Made by a program: the position numbers and the translations under genes | Assembly: GCA_018648685.1 (NCBI GenBank) | Contig: JABGQT010000117.1 | Span: 1 to 63,329, forward strand | Origin: Anaerolineae bacterium | Lineage (GTDB): Bacteria > Chloroflexota > Anaerolineae > Anaerolineales > Villigracilaceae | Direction: 5' to 3' | DNA length: 63,329 bases | In this document: in pieces, positions 28,125 through 37,236 of the stretch | Layout of the letters: every line of letters starts with the position of its first letter | How positions within the stretch are numbered: position 1 is the first letter of the stretch | The notes under the pieces: model-generated | Databases searched by the model: none | What the model was told of the DNA's origin: nothing | Seen by the model: the letters and a program-made list of their open reading frames with translations, nothing else

Positions 28125-28272
28125 CACAAGACTCCCAACCATCATCATTACCGCTAACTCAATGGAAGGGATTGATGAACGTATCCGCTCGCGATTGCTG
28201 GATAAACGCCTCTGCAAGATTCATGCATCAACGGTTCCTGCTTTTTATGGGGCGACGAAGAAAAAAAGATAA
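28123..28272 (+). pseudogene. leftover C-terminal end of a DnaC-like loader
   Basis: In another frame, directly overlapping the end of the intact gene, the sequence reads NTRLPTIIITANSMEG, IDERIRSRLLDKRLCKIHAS and TVPAFYGATKKKR before a TAA. This aligns with the end of module 2 upstream (NAELPTVVTFSSEVLNDIDP, RIQSRLTDPKIS). It has no start codon, no ribosome site and only about 50 codons. It is best read as the tail of an older loader gene left behind when most of it was replaced or duplicated. Confidence 0.75.
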
Positions 28273-28290
28273 CGAAGTATAAAGGTGTTT

Positions 28291-29643
28291 ATGCTAAAAA
28301 AGAAACTATCAAGAAGAGATTTTTTACGCTTGGGTGCATTAACGGCTGGAGCCGCAACGCTAACATCCTGCGAAAAATGGCTGGTTTCAGCGGGGCTAAA
28401 AGAAAAGCGTCCAAATTTTTTAATTATTTACACAGATGACCAACGCTACGATTCGATGCAGCAAATGCCGCGCACCCAAGAGTTGATCTTTGAACAAGGC
28501 GTGACATTTAACCATGGCTATATCACTACGCCGCTTTGCGGACCCAGTCGATGCAGCCTTCTGACAGGGATGTATGCTCACTCGCATGAGATCCGCGAAA
28601 GCCAGGATACCGGTTTTGATGAGACAACTTTTGCGAAATATCTGCAAGATGATGGATATTACACCGGCTTGGTTGGCAAATATCTCAATGAATGGAGACA
28701 GAAAGATGCGCCAAAACCGGAATTTGATTATTGGCGTGCTATCTTTGGTGGACAAAGTCGTTATAACAACCCTGATATCATGGTGGATGGAGAATGGGTG
28801 CGGCATCAGGGGCAATATATCACCGATGCTTTCGGCGACTATTGCGTAGAATTCATAGAGAACGCTTCAAAGAAATTAAAGCCTTTCTGCCTTTATTTTG
28901 CGCCGAATGCACCGCATGAACCTGCTACGCCCGCAGACGAAGATAAATTTTTAAGTATTGAATTGCCAGACTTTCCTCCCAATTTTAATGAAGAGGATAT
29001 TTCAGATAAGCCAAATTGGTTACAAGAGAAAGAGCCGCTGCTCAGCGATGAAAAAATCCACGAAGTCAATGAGTTTCGTAACGATCAATTATTGTCATTA
29101 CGTTCCTTAGATAGGAATATCGAACGCATTATTCAAAAACTTGAAGAAGAAAAACTGCTCGATAAAACAGTTGTTATTTTCTTGTCAGATAACGGAAAGC
29201 TCTGGGGTGAACATCGGATGACAACGAAAAATTCCTTTTATGAAGAAGCTTCGCGTGTGCCTTTTGCGTTGCGATATCCGCCCCTCGTGCCAACCCCTTA
29301 TATAGAAGATAAACCTGTCGCTAATATTGACCTTGCTCCTACGCTCTATGATTTAGCGAGGATCCCTGTTCCGGAAGAGGTGGATGGCGTCTCTCTTGTC
29401 CCGCTCTTGCTTGCCGGTGACATGCAGCGTGCTGGCGTACTCATCGAAGGCTGGCCCGGGCGCGGACATTATGCTGCCTATCACGTCGGAAACTATGTCT
29501 ACGCCGAAACGGGAGGAGATAAATCCGAATTTTACGATCTGGAAAAAGACCCTTATCAGCTCGAAAACGCGATTAACGACCCCGCTTATCAAGAGTTGAT
29601 CGCCGAAATGAAAACCGCTTTGGACGAAGTGCGTGAAAAATAG
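28291..29643 (+). CDS. secreted sulfatase (formylglycine type)
   Basis: A 450-residue type I sulfatase. It has a twin-arginine-type signal (KLSRRDFLRLGALTAG) with a following Cys that could be lipidated. The metal-binding DD is in IIYTDDQRYD, and the active-site motif C-G-P-S-R (TPLCGPSRCSLLTG, Cys 83) would be converted to formylglycine. LSDNGKLWGEH supplies further metal ligands. The track from GTG 28285 adds two residues; ATG 28291 with AAAGGTG upstream is preferred. The next gene encodes the enzyme for the Cys conversion. The sulfate ester substrate is unknown. Confidence 0.92.
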   Translation: MLKKKLSRRDFLRLGALTAGAATLTSCEKWLVSAGLKEKRPNFLIIYTDDQRYDSMQQMPRTQELIFEQGVTFNHGYITTPLCGPSRCSLLTGMYAHSHEIRESQDTGFDETTFAKYLQDDGYYTGLVGKYLNEWRQKDAPKPEFDYWRAIFGGQSRYNNPDIMVDGEWVRHQGQYITDAFGDYCVEFIENASKKLKPFCLYFAPNAPHEPATPADEDKFLSIELPDFPPNFNEEDISDKPNWLQEKEPLLSDEKIHEVNEFRNDQLLSLRSLDRNIERIIQKLEEEKLLDKTVVIFLSDNGKLWGEHRMTTKNSFYEEASRVPFALRYPPLVPTPYIEDKPVANIDLAPTLYDLARIPVPEEVDGVSLVPLLLAGDMQRAGVLIEGWPGRGHYAAYHVGNYVYAETGGDKSEFYDLEKDPYQLENAINDPAYQELIAEMKTALDEVREK

Positions 29644-30784
29644 CCCTTTTCCCTACCATATCATGGCAAAACCGACTGGCGCGATCTGTAATCTGGATTG
29701 CGCCTATTGCTTTTTCCTTGAGAAGGAAAAGCTTTACCCCGAGAGTAATTTCCGTATGTCGGATGATGTACTCAAAGCCTACCTGAAGCAATATATCCAG
29801 TCGCAGCCGAGGGTGGCGGAGATCATGGTCACATGGCAGGGTGGGGAGCCGACTTTGATGGGCTTGGACTTCTTTAAAAAAGCGACTGAATATGCCAATC
29901 AGTTCAAGGCACGGGGGCAACGTGTCTCTTTTGCGATCCAGACGAATGGCGTTTTATTGGATGACGATTGGGGCAAATTCCTGCGTATACATCGGTGTTT
30001 GGTAGGGATCAGCATTGACGGTACCGAGCTTCTTCATGACACCTACCGTCGAGATAAGGGTAACAAGCCCACGTTCAAGCACGTTATTGCGGGGTTGAAT
30101 ATCCTGAAAAAACATCGGGTCGAGACAAATATCCTTTGCACGGTAAGCGCTGCAAATGGCGATCATCCGCTTGAAATTTATCGCTATTTTCGGGATGAAT
30201 TGAAAGCGGCGTATATCCAATTTATCCCCGTTGTAGATCGAGACGAAGCCTATTCTGTGCGCCCGAAACAATGGGGTGATTTTCTGACCACGATTTTTGA
30301 CAAGTGGGTGCGGCAAGATGTTGGCAAGGTTTTTATCCCTACTTTTGAAGCGGCGTTGGCGAATTTTTATGGCGTTTCAGCCGGGATTTGCGTCTTCAAC
30401 GAGACTTGCGGTGCTGCGCTCGCCCTCGAACACAACGGCGATCTCTACGCTTGCGACCATTATGTTGACCCTGAATATCTGCTCGGCAATATCACCGAAA
30501 CGCCGATGCCAGCGTTGGTCGCGAGCGAAAAACAGCAGGCTTTTGGGCAAGCCAAAAAAGATGATTTGCCAAAATTTTGCCAGACATGTGATGTCCGTTT
30601 TGCCTGTCATGGTGAGTGCCCGAAAAATCGCTTTGCCAAAACGCCCGATGGCGAAGATGGACTGAATTATCTCTGCGAAGGTTATAAAGCCTTTTTCAAA
30701 CATATTGACGCCCCCATGAAATTCATGGTAAACGAGCTGCAAAATCAGCGTTCGCCTGCCAGCGTGATGAAACTTTTCAATTAA
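29633..30784 (+). CDS. anaerobic sulfatase-maturating enzyme (radical SAM)
   Basis: Oxidises the active-site Cys of the sulfatase to formylglycine without oxygen, using S-adenosylmethionine. The 383-residue chain has the radical-SAM triad CNLDCAYC (Cys 19, 23, 26), TWQGGEPTLMG, and a C-terminal SPASM domain with the cluster cysteines (CGAALALEHNGDLYACDHY, CQTCDVRFACHGECPKNRF, CEGY). It starts at GTG 29633, overlapping the sulfatase by 11 bases, which makes an obvious functional pair. Confidence 0.93.
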   Translation: MKNSPFPYHIMAKPTGAICNLDCAYCFFLEKEKLYPESNFRMSDDVLKAYLKQYIQSQPRVAEIMVTWQGGEPTLMGLDFFKKATEYANQFKARGQRVSFAIQTNGVLLDDDWGKFLRIHRCLVGISIDGTELLHDTYRRDKGNKPTFKHVIAGLNILKKHRVETNILCTVSAANGDHPLEIYRYFRDELKAAYIQFIPVVDRDEAYSVRPKQWGDFLTTIFDKWVRQDVGKVFIPTFEAALANFYGVSAGICVFNETCGAALALEHNGDLYACDHYVDPEYLLGNITETPMPALVASEKQQAFGQAKKDDLPKFCQTCDVRFACHGECPKNRFAKTPDGEDGLNYLCEGYKAFFKHIDAPMKFMVNELQNQRSPASVMKLFN

Positions 30785-30799
30785 AAATGAAAACGCTCA

Positions 30800-30887
30800 G
30801 TCATTGCGAGGTTACTCTACCGCCGAAGCAATCTCCCCGACTGTAAAGGCGACTGCCACGTCGCGAGTGCATGCTCCTCGCAGTGAC
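30800..30887. repeat. GTCATTGCGAGG inverted repeat
   Basis: GTCATTGCGAGG (30800-30811) pairs with CCTCGCAGTGAC (30876-30887) with one mismatch, and GAAGCAATCTCCCC lies inside. This word order is familiar from dispersed repeats of many bacteria. A degenerate piece with the words GAGACTGCTTCGGCACAAG and GCATGCGCCTCGCAG lies at about 43850-43885 after nadB. Confidence 0.75.
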
Positions 30888-30981
30888 AATAGACTTTTTT
30901 ACATCCTTTTTACATCCCCCTAACCAAAACACAAAAACTATTCCCTAAAATTGGGTCATATCCTTCAATCAAGGAGTTCTT

Positions 30982-32505
30982 ATGACCAAAAATCTAAGTA
31001 GACGGGATTTCTTCAAAACCTCCGGGATTTTCGCCGCAGCGACGGCTTTGGCAGCTTGCCAGCCCTCGACGGAAGTGACGGAGCAAACTTTCCCTACGCT
31101 TGCTCCCGTTCCAGATTCGTCTCCTGCACCCCTGCCAGCAGAGACTCTGGACGATGAAGCTCTCCTCCGCCACACCCTTAAGCGGATATCCTTCGGCGTA
31201 ACACCTGCGATGCTCGCACATGCCCGCTCCATTGGACTGGATGCCTATATCGAAGAACAACTCTCCCCCGAAAAACACGACAACACTGCTTTAGAGAAAG
31301 ATGTCTCAAATTTTGCAACGCTCTCCATGACCCCAAAAGAGCGTTTTGAATTGGAGAAATACGCCCAGCCTATAGTTGAGTTGATCGGCGCTACGCTTCT
31401 GCGTCAATGGCGCAGCGAAAGCCAACTCTACGAGGTGATGGCAGACTTCTGGACCAATCATTTCAATATCTATTTAGCAAAAAATCCCTGTCGTGTACTC
31501 AAAGCGGATGACGACCGAGATGTGATCCGTGCGCATACTTTCGGTAAATTTGCCGAGATTTTGAGTGCATCGGCGCATAGCCCGGCAATGCTCACTTATC
31601 TCGACCAAGCTACGAGTACAAAACGTGCGCCCAACGAAAATTATGCCCGTGAATTGCTCGAACTCCACACCCTCGGCGTAGATGGCGGCTACACCCACGA
31701 AGATATTCTTGAATTGGCACGTGTGTTGACAGGTTGGAGCGCGACAGGGTTTCGAGATACTTTTCGAGAGCAGGGGCAGTTCACCTTTCGGGTACGGGCA
31801 CACGATGATGGTCAGAAGCAAGTTATGGGCATGGTCGTTCCGGCGGGCGAGAGGCAGGCAGGCGGTGAAATGGTGCTGGAGATGCTCGCATCCCATCGGA
31901 TGACGGCACAATTCATCAGCACAAAACTCGCAAGACGTTTCGTAGCAGATGATCCGCCCGCATCTCTTATATCGAAATTAACGCAGGTTTTCAGCGATAC
32001 GGAGGGCGACACAAAAGAAATGTTGCGCACGCTGCTCAAATCGGATGAGTTCAAAGCCTCGGCGGGGCAGAAGATCAAACGCCCGCTGGAGTTCTTCATC
32101 TCGGCGCTGCGTGTGACCGGCGCAGAGATCAAACGTACGCCTCGTGCGCTCACTGAGCATCTGCGGAATATGGGGCAGGTGCCCTTCTCGTGGTCGCCGC
32201 CGACGGGTTTTCCCGACTACGCCGATTGGTGGACAACGACGAGTGGCATGCTCAATCGCTGGAATTTCGCCCTTCTGCTGACAGGTGGTATGGTGCAGGG
32301 CGTCGAGCTAGATTTGAAAGCCCTCACCACCGATGCCGCCTCCGCACAAGATGTGGTGGATGTGCTCAGTATCCGCTTTTTGGGCGAAAAACTCCCCGAC
32401 AACGCCCGCGATATTCTCGTTGATTACGCCGCTGCCGATTTAGAAAAAACCCTGCCAGAAGTTGCCGGGCTGATCTTAGGCTCGCCGCATTTTCAGATGA
32501 GATAA
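30982..32505 (+). CDS. DUF1800 family exported protein
   Basis: A 507-residue protein with a twin-arginine-type signal (NLSRRDFFKTSGIFAAATAL) and a Cys at the end of it. The body is typical DUF1800: LLRHTLKRISFGVTP, ADFWTNHFNIYL, NENYARELLELHTLGVDGGYT, VLTGWSATGF, and RPLEFFISALRVTGA. The family is of unknown activity and is nearly always next to a DUF1501 gene, as here. Probably an envelope protein acting with it. Confidence 0.92.
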   Translation: MTKNLSRRDFFKTSGIFAAATALAACQPSTEVTEQTFPTLAPVPDSSPAPLPAETLDDEALLRHTLKRISFGVTPAMLAHARSIGLDAYIEEQLSPEKHDNTALEKDVSNFATLSMTPKERFELEKYAQPIVELIGATLLRQWRSESQLYEVMADFWTNHFNIYLAKNPCRVLKADDDRDVIRAHTFGKFAEILSASAHSPAMLTYLDQATSTKRAPNENYARELLELHTLGVDGGYTHEDILELARVLTGWSATGFRDTFREQGQFTFRVRAHDDGQKQVMGMVVPAGERQAGGEMVLEMLASHRMTAQFISTKLARRFVADDPPASLISKLTQVFSDTEGDTKEMLRTLLKSDEFKASAGQKIKRPLEFFISALRVTGAEIKRTPRALTEHLRNMGQVPFSWSPPTGFPDYADWWTTTSGMLNRWNFALLLTGGMVQGVELDLKALTTDAASAQDVVDVLSIRFLGEKLPDNARDILVDYAAADLEKTLPEVAGLILGSPHFQMR

Positions 32506-32512
32506 AAGAGAT

Positions 32513-32691
32513 TTACCACAAAGACGCAAAGGGCACAAAGATTTTTAAAAAACGGGAGTGATCTCTAATGACGAAGTTTGGAGTCTGAAGTCTCCAGACT
32601 TCAGCTCTTTATCCCAAAACTCAACGTCTGGAGACGTTGGACTCCGTTTAGAAGAAAAATCATCACCTACTTTGCCTTTGTGGTGCAAAGA
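32513..32691. repeat. nested repeats: double-hairpin element copy B inside the ACCACAAAG repeat
   Basis: The ends ACCACAAAGACGCAAAG (from 32514) and CTTTGCCTTTGTGGT (to about 32685) belong to the repeat family of 12871. Inside lies copy B of the double-hairpin element: outer GGAGTC (32580-32585) / GACTCC (32640-32645), inner TGAAGTCT-CC-AGACTTCA (32586-32603) and CAACGTCT-GG-AGACGTTG (32622-32639), both perfect. The arrangement suggests one element inserted into another. Confidence 0.75.
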
Positions 32692-32705
32692 AAAAGGACG
32701 AAAAA

Positions 32706-33965
32706 ATGAAAAAACAACTCTCCCGCCGTGATTTTCTAAAACTTTCAGGCATGTTTGGCAGCATCGCCCTCGCTCCTTCTCTTGGGCAGGCACCCCGCTT
32801 CTCCTTTGCCCCGCAAGGGATCGAGCCACAGGGCGATATGCTCGTCGTCGTCTTTTTGCGCGGCGCTATAGACGCCCTCAACGCCGTCGTTCCGCACGCC
32901 GAATCGCGCTACTACGACTTGCGCCCCGAACTCGCCATACCCGAACCGAAAATGGACAACGACCAAACAGCCATAGACCTCGACGGATTCTTCAGTCTGC
33001 ACCCCGCCCTGCGTCCACTCAAAGACCTTTGGGATGAGCAATCTCTCGCCATCGTCCACGCCGTTGGATCGCCGCACGAGACCCATTCCCATTTCGATGC
33101 CCAAGACTATATGGAAAGCGGCACGCCCGGCACCAAACTCGATAGCGGCTGGGTCGGCAGGCATCTCCAAAGCGCTCCCTGGCTCAACGATTCCCCCTTC
33201 CGTGCCATCGGCATGGGCGGCGTGCTGCAAAGCGCCATGCGTGGCACCGTCCCCGTTACCACCCTGCGCTCCATCGCCGATTTTCACCTGCAAGGGCGTC
33301 CCAAAAGCCTCGCCGAGATGCAGCAGAATATGGCATCTATCTACGCTCTCGGCTCGCCCCTCGATGCCCTCGCCGCCGAAACCTTCTCCGCCGTGAACAC
33401 CCTTTCACAGGTGGATGTCTCAAATTACACGCCCGAAGGCGGCGCAGAATACCCCGAATCCGATTTTGCGAACGACATGCAGCAAGTCGCCCAGATCATC
33501 AAAAGCGATATCGAGATGGAAGTCGCCTGCGTCGATTTCGGCGGCTGGGATACCCATAATCAGCAGGGCGTGATAGATGGAACATTCGCAACGCTCTTAA
33601 GTCAACTTGCTACCGCTATATCAGCGTTTTACCGAGATTTAGGCAGCCGTGCGCAAAAGGTGACCCTCGTCACTATGTCTGAATTTGGGCGGCGTGCCTA
33701 CGAAAACGGCAGCGGCGGCACCGATCACGGTCACGGCGGGCTGATGATGCTCCTCGGCGGCAACGTCAACGGCGGAAAAATCTACACCGATTGGCCCGGT
33801 CTGGCAGAAGAAAACCTCTACGGCCCCGGCGACTTGGCTGTTACCACAGACTTTCGTGATGTCCTCAGCGAAGTTCTATTGAAGCGCTTGGCGAATCCCA
33901 ACCAACATAATGTTTTCCCCGATTATGCAAATTGGAAGGATTTAGGAATTTTGAGAAGTGGATAA
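32706..33965 (+). CDS. DUF1501 family exported protein
   Basis: A 419-residue partner of the DUF1800 gene. It has a twin-arginine-type signal (KKQLSRRDFLKLSGMFGS), then VVVFLRGAIDALNAVVP, SPHETHSHFDAQDYMESGTPG, VDFGGWDTHNQQG and TMSEFGRRAYENGSGGTDHGHGG, the hallmarks of the family, which shares the alkaline-phosphatase/sulfatase fold. The His/Asp-rich motifs suggest metal binding. The enzymatic activity is not known. Confidence 0.92.
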   Translation: MKKQLSRRDFLKLSGMFGSIALAPSLGQAPRFSFAPQGIEPQGDMLVVVFLRGAIDALNAVVPHAESRYYDLRPELAIPEPKMDNDQTAIDLDGFFSLHPALRPLKDLWDEQSLAIVHAVGSPHETHSHFDAQDYMESGTPGTKLDSGWVGRHLQSAPWLNDSPFRAIGMGGVLQSAMRGTVPVTTLRSIADFHLQGRPKSLAEMQQNMASIYALGSPLDALAAETFSAVNTLSQVDVSNYTPEGGAEYPESDFANDMQQVAQIIKSDIEMEVACVDFGGWDTHNQQGVIDGTFATLLSQLATAISAFYRDLGSRAQKVTLVTMSEFGRRAYENGSGGTDHGHGGLMMLLGGNVNGGKIYTDWPGLAEENLYGPGDLAVTTDFRDVLSEVLLKRLANPNQHNVFPDYANWKDLGILRSG

Positions 33966-33970
33966 AAAGA

Positions 33971-33996
33971 AGCCCCTGATTTTAGGGGCTTTTGGT
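33971..33996. terminator. bidirectional terminator between DUF1501 and arsC
   Basis: AGCCCCT (33971-33977) pairs with AGGGGCT (33984-33990). T-rich sequence follows on the plus strand and A-rich sequence precedes it, so it can end both converging units. Confidence 0.8.
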
Positions 33997-34000
33997 TTTG

Positions 34001-34423
34001 CTAGAAAATTTCTAAAAACGGTGGGATTTTCTCCGCAATCTCATCTCTTACCCTGCGGAAATCTATCAGCTTCTCTTCTTTAGAGCCTGTGGCATTGGCA
34101 GGATCATCAAAGCCGATATATTTCTTCGCGCCGCGTCCCAGCCAAATGGGGCATTTCTCTGCTGCATCGCCACAAACGGTGATGACGAGATCGAAATCCG
34201 TTTCACGGAATTCATCCGTATGTTTTGATACTCCCTCATGCTGAATGTCAATTTCATCGAGAGCCTGTATCGCCATCGGATGCACATATCCCGAAGGTTC
34301 TGTGCCTGCGCTAAACGCCCGCCATTGGTCTCCAAGGCGGGCGTTTACGATTGCTTCTGCTATTTGTGAACGGCAGGAATTTCCTGTGCATAGAAAAAGG
34401 ACTGTTTTTCTTTTATCTACCAT
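34001..34423 (-). CDS. arsC: arsenate reductase (thioredoxin-coupled, LMW-phosphatase fold)
   Basis: Reduces arsenate to arsenite in the cytoplasm. The 140-residue chain has the P-loop FLCTGNSCRSQIAEA and the redox pair in VITVCGDAAEKCPIW, with the Cys spacing of the ArsC/Spx-unrelated Bacillus and Staphylococcus type; FDDPANATG follows. It is the last gene of the first pst operon, close behind phoU. That fits, since arsenate enters through phosphate transporters. Confidence 0.92.
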   Translation of the reverse strand: MVDKRKTVLFLCTGNSCRSQIAEAIVNARLGDQWRAFSAGTEPSGYVHPMAIQALDEIDIQHEGVSKHTDEFRETDFDLVITVCGDAAEKCPIWLGRGAKKYIGFDDPANATGSKEEKLIDFRRVRDEIAEKIPPFLEIF

Positions 34424-34429
34424 TAAAAT

Positions 34430-35107
34430 TTAAATCTTCATCTCGTCGTCACTACTGTCGACCTCTTCCATCTCACCCGTTGCGATAAAAATGGTGCGTT
34501 CGCATATATTGGTGACACGGTCACCAACTCGCTCGAGATTATGGGCTGCCCAAAGCAGCCAGTTTGAACGTTCGATGGCTGTCGGGTCAGCGATGACGTA
34601 GGTGATCAGTTCACGATATATTTGTGTGTAGAGCGCATCAATTTCATCGTCTTCGTCTGGAATTGCTTTCGCCATTTCTACATCTTCTTCGATAAAGGCG
34701 GTCAGTGCACGGTGCAGCATATCTGCTGTTTTTTCTGCCATACGTGGCAGATCTACCAAGGGTTTGAGTAATTCTTGTTCGCCCATCACAATATTGATTT
34801 TTGCAATACCTTTGGCATAATCACCCATTCGCTCGAGTTCGCCTGCAACATCTAAAAGGGAAGCAAGTAGACGCAAGTCATGTGCCATCGGTTGTTGGGT
34901 CGCGATAGCGATCATTACAGCACGTTCAATTTCGAAACGTTTTTGATTAATGACTTCATCGTTATCGTAAATTTTTTGCGAGCGGGGGATATCTCTGTGT
35001 TTGAGAGAATCGACAGAGTCGAGAATAGCTTTTTCGACCATACTGCCTAAAGAAAGAATATCATCTTTCAGTTTTTGGATTTCGTTTTCAAATGTTTTAC
35101 GCATCAT
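34430..35107 (-). CDS. phoU: phosphate uptake regulator PhoU
   Basis: Cytoplasmic all-helical protein that restrains Pst transport and PhoR signalling when phosphate is plentiful. The 225-residue chain contains two PhoU repeats, with the conserved metal-binding stretches LLDVAGELERMGDYAKGIA and WAAHNLERVGDRVTNICE. It follows pstB in the operon. Two adjacent ATGs are possible starts. Confidence 0.95.
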   Translation of the reverse strand: MMRKTFENEIQKLKDDILSLGSMVEKAILDSVDSLKHRDIPRSQKIYDNDEVINQKRFEIERAVMIAIATQQPMAHDLRLLASLLDVAGELERMGDYAKGIAKINIVMGEQELLKPLVDLPRMAEKTADMLHRALTAFIEEDVEMAKAIPDEDDEIDALYTQIYRELITYVIADPTAIERSNWLLWAAHNLERVGDRVTNICERTIFIATGEMEEVDSSDDEMKI

Positions 35108-35149
35108 ATACCTCGATTCGTTTGGAGAAACTCATTATAACCTTTTTGC

Positions 35150-35929
35150 TTAGCCAAAACGACCTGTAATATAGTCTTCTGTTGTCTTTTTCTTTGGGTT
35201 GGTAAAGATATTCGATGTTACGTCATATTCTTCTAAAACACCGGCATGATCTTCGCCGAGATTGAAAAAAGCCGTAAAATCGGAAACTCGCGCTGCTTGC
35301 TGCATATTATGCGTAACAACGATGATCGTAAATTCCTTAGCGAGTTCGTGCATCAAGTCTTCGATTTTTAGCGTGGCGATAGGGTCAAGCGCAGAAGCTG
35401 GCTCATCCATCAAAATGATGTCAGGTTTAACAGCGATGGTGCGTGCAATGCAAAGACGTTGCTGCTGACCACCAGAGAGGGAGAGACCACTTTTATCCAG
35501 TTTATCCTTGACTTCGTCCCAGAGCGCCGCGTCGCGCAGTGATTCTTCAACCAGTTCGTCCATATTGCCCTGATAACCGTTAATTTGCGCCCCCCATGCC
35601 ACATTGTCAAAAATGCTTTTTGGGAAGGGGTTGGGTTTCTGGAAAACCATCCCGATTCGGCGACGAACTTCTACGGGGTCAACATCTTCGTCGTAAATAT
35701 CTTTGCCGTGATAGAGAACTGAGCCGGTAGCGTGCGCGCTCGGGATGAGATCGTTCATCCGATTGAAAGCGCGTAAAACGGTGCTTTTTCCGCAACCGGA
35801 GGGTCCGATCATGGCCGTGATTTTTTGTTTCTCAATCTGCATATCGATGTCGCGCACGGCGAGAGTTTCGCCATAGTAGAGATTGAGATCAGCCGCTTCG
35901 ATGGCGTAGGTGATTTTATTTTCTGTCAT
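35150..35929 (-). CDS. pstB: phosphate ABC transporter ATPase, system 1
   Basis: Energises phosphate import by PstCA. The 259-residue chain has Walker [10 protein letters not shown], the Q-loop [11 protein letters not shown], the signature [16 protein letters not shown] and Walker [16 protein letters not shown]. The frame is open to 35950, but ATG 35929 ([12 protein letters not shown]) has AAAGGAAGTAAT upstream and fits the family. It is one of three pstB genes in the window. Confidence 0.95.
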   Translation of the reverse strand: MTENKITYAIEAADLNLYYGETLAVRDIDMQIEKQKITAMIGPSGCGKSTVLRAFNRMNDLIPSAHATGSVLYHGKDIYDEDVDPVEVRRRIGMVFQKPNPFPKSIFDNVAWGAQINGYQGNMDELVEESLRDAALWDEVKDKLDKSGLSLSGGQQQRLCIARTIAVKPDIILMDEPASALDPIATLKIEDLMHELAKEFTIIVVTHNMQQAARVSDFTAFFNLGEDHAGVLEEYDVTSNIFTNPKKKTTEDYITGRFG

Positions 35930-35943
35930 ATTACTTCCTTTTC

Positions 35944-35988
35944 CCCTCATCCTAGCCTTCTCCCTTTGGGAGAGGGCTAGGATGAGGG
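35944..35988. repeat. CCCTCATCCTAGCC inverted repeat
   Basis: CCCTCATCCTAGCC (35944-35957) is the exact complement of GGCTAGGATGAGGG (35975-35988), and an inner stem TCTCCC/GGGAGA extends it. The whole pstA-pstB spacer is one hairpin. Confidence 0.85.
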
Positions 35989-35994
35989 AGATCT

Positions 35995-37236
35995 TTATAT
36001 CTTCTGACTATACCGATTTCGCAAATACACAGCCACCACATTCAGCGAGAGCAAAATTATCAACAGCACGATGATGGCGGCTGCGGCGATATTGCGGAAT
36101 TCATCTTGCGGGCGGGATGTCCACTGGTAAATTTGGATTGGCAGGGTGGTAAATTTCGAGAAGGGGCTGGTCGGATCAAAGGTGATGAATGTTGATGCGC
36201 CGACAACAACCAGCGGAGCGGTTTCGCCCAATGCACGGGAAACTGCCAAAATCGTCCCTGTCAGGATGCCGGGGATCGCGTTCGGGAGTACGTGGTGCCA
36301 AATCGTCTGCCATTTGGTGGCACCAAGCCCAAAGCTGGCTTGACGCAAGGAGCCGGGCACGGCGCGGATCGCTTCTTGGGCGTTGATAATGACGAGCGGC
36401 AGAATCAAGAGTCCCAGCGTGAGTCCCGCCGAGAGTATCGTGCGTCCATTTGCGGTAGTCGGGTCAACCGGTCCCAAAAATGCGCCGCTCGTGATCGGTT
36501 CCATTCCACGCACGAAAATCGCCAATCCCAAAATGCCGTAAATAATGGATGGCACGCCCGCGAGATTGTTGATATTGGTCTGGATGAGCCGATTGAACCA
36601 TTTATCGCCTGCATATTCTTCGAGATAGATGGCTGCGCCGACTCCCATTGGGAAGGCGAAAAGCAGAGTGATGGTGACGACCCACAGCGAGCCGAGCACA
36701 GCCGTACGAACACCTGCTCTCTCCGGGTCGGCGGATTGCGGGGAGAGCAGGAAGCTACCGTTGATCCACGACTGGAAGCTGAGTTCGGCATTCGGATACT
36801 TCTCGGCGACTTCGGCATTGATTTTATCTTTGTGAACGAGCGAATCGAAGAGAGACCAGGTAGCAGCGGCTTCTGGCTCGACTACGCGCTCGATAACAAG
36901 GTCATAAATTTCTTCGCGTGTGCGCTCTTCAAAAGGCTTTTCGTTATTTTGCGCTCTAAAGAAACCTGCCGAGACATTTTGCTCGAGAATATAGGTTAGA
37001 TCAATGGGGTGAAGTTGCTCGAGCGGAATACCATTAATGGCGAGCGTTTCGGGGTCAATTTTGTTCTCGGTAGCCACATAGCCAAAAGCAGAGTTGGTGA
37101 TATTGAGCAAAAGTGCGATGAGCGCGACGATGCCCACACCTGTCGAAATTTGGAAAAGACGTGACCAAAAACCGCCCGAACGATGGCGCTGGGGGAGGTT
37201 ATCGGCGAAGCCTTCTTTTTCTTTGATTTGGGTCAT
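35995..37236 (-). CDS. pstA: phosphate ABC transporter permease PstA, system 1 (long form)
   Basis: Membrane half of the phosphate channel. The family core begins at about residue 160: [27 protein letters not shown], then [19 protein letters not shown] and the EAA-type loop [34 protein letters not shown]. At 413 residues it is about 120 longer than usual: after the first helix (about 32-52) there is an extra outer segment of roughly 110 residues rich in acidic residues. Such a long first loop is known in some PstA proteins. It overlaps pstC by four bases. Confidence 0.93.
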   Translation of the reverse strand: MTQIKEKEGFADNLPQRHRSGGFWSRLFQISTGVGIVALIALLLNITNSAFGYVATENKIDPETLAINGIPLEQLHPIDLTYILEQNVSAGFFRAQNNEKPFEERTREEIYDLVIERVVEPEAAATWSLFDSLVHKDKINAEVAEKYPNAELSFQSWINGSFLLSPQSADPERAGVRTAVLGSLWVVTITLLFAFPMGVGAAIYLEEYAGDKWFNRLIQTNINNLAGVPSIIYGILGLAIFVRGMEPITSGAFLGPVDPTTANGRTILSAGLTLGLLILPLVIINAQEAIRAVPGSLRQASFGLGATKWQTIWHHVLPNAIPGILTGTILAVSRALGETAPLVVVGASTFITFDPTSPFSKFTTLPIQIYQWTSRPQDEFRNIAAAAIIVLLIILLSLNVVAVYLRNRYSQKI

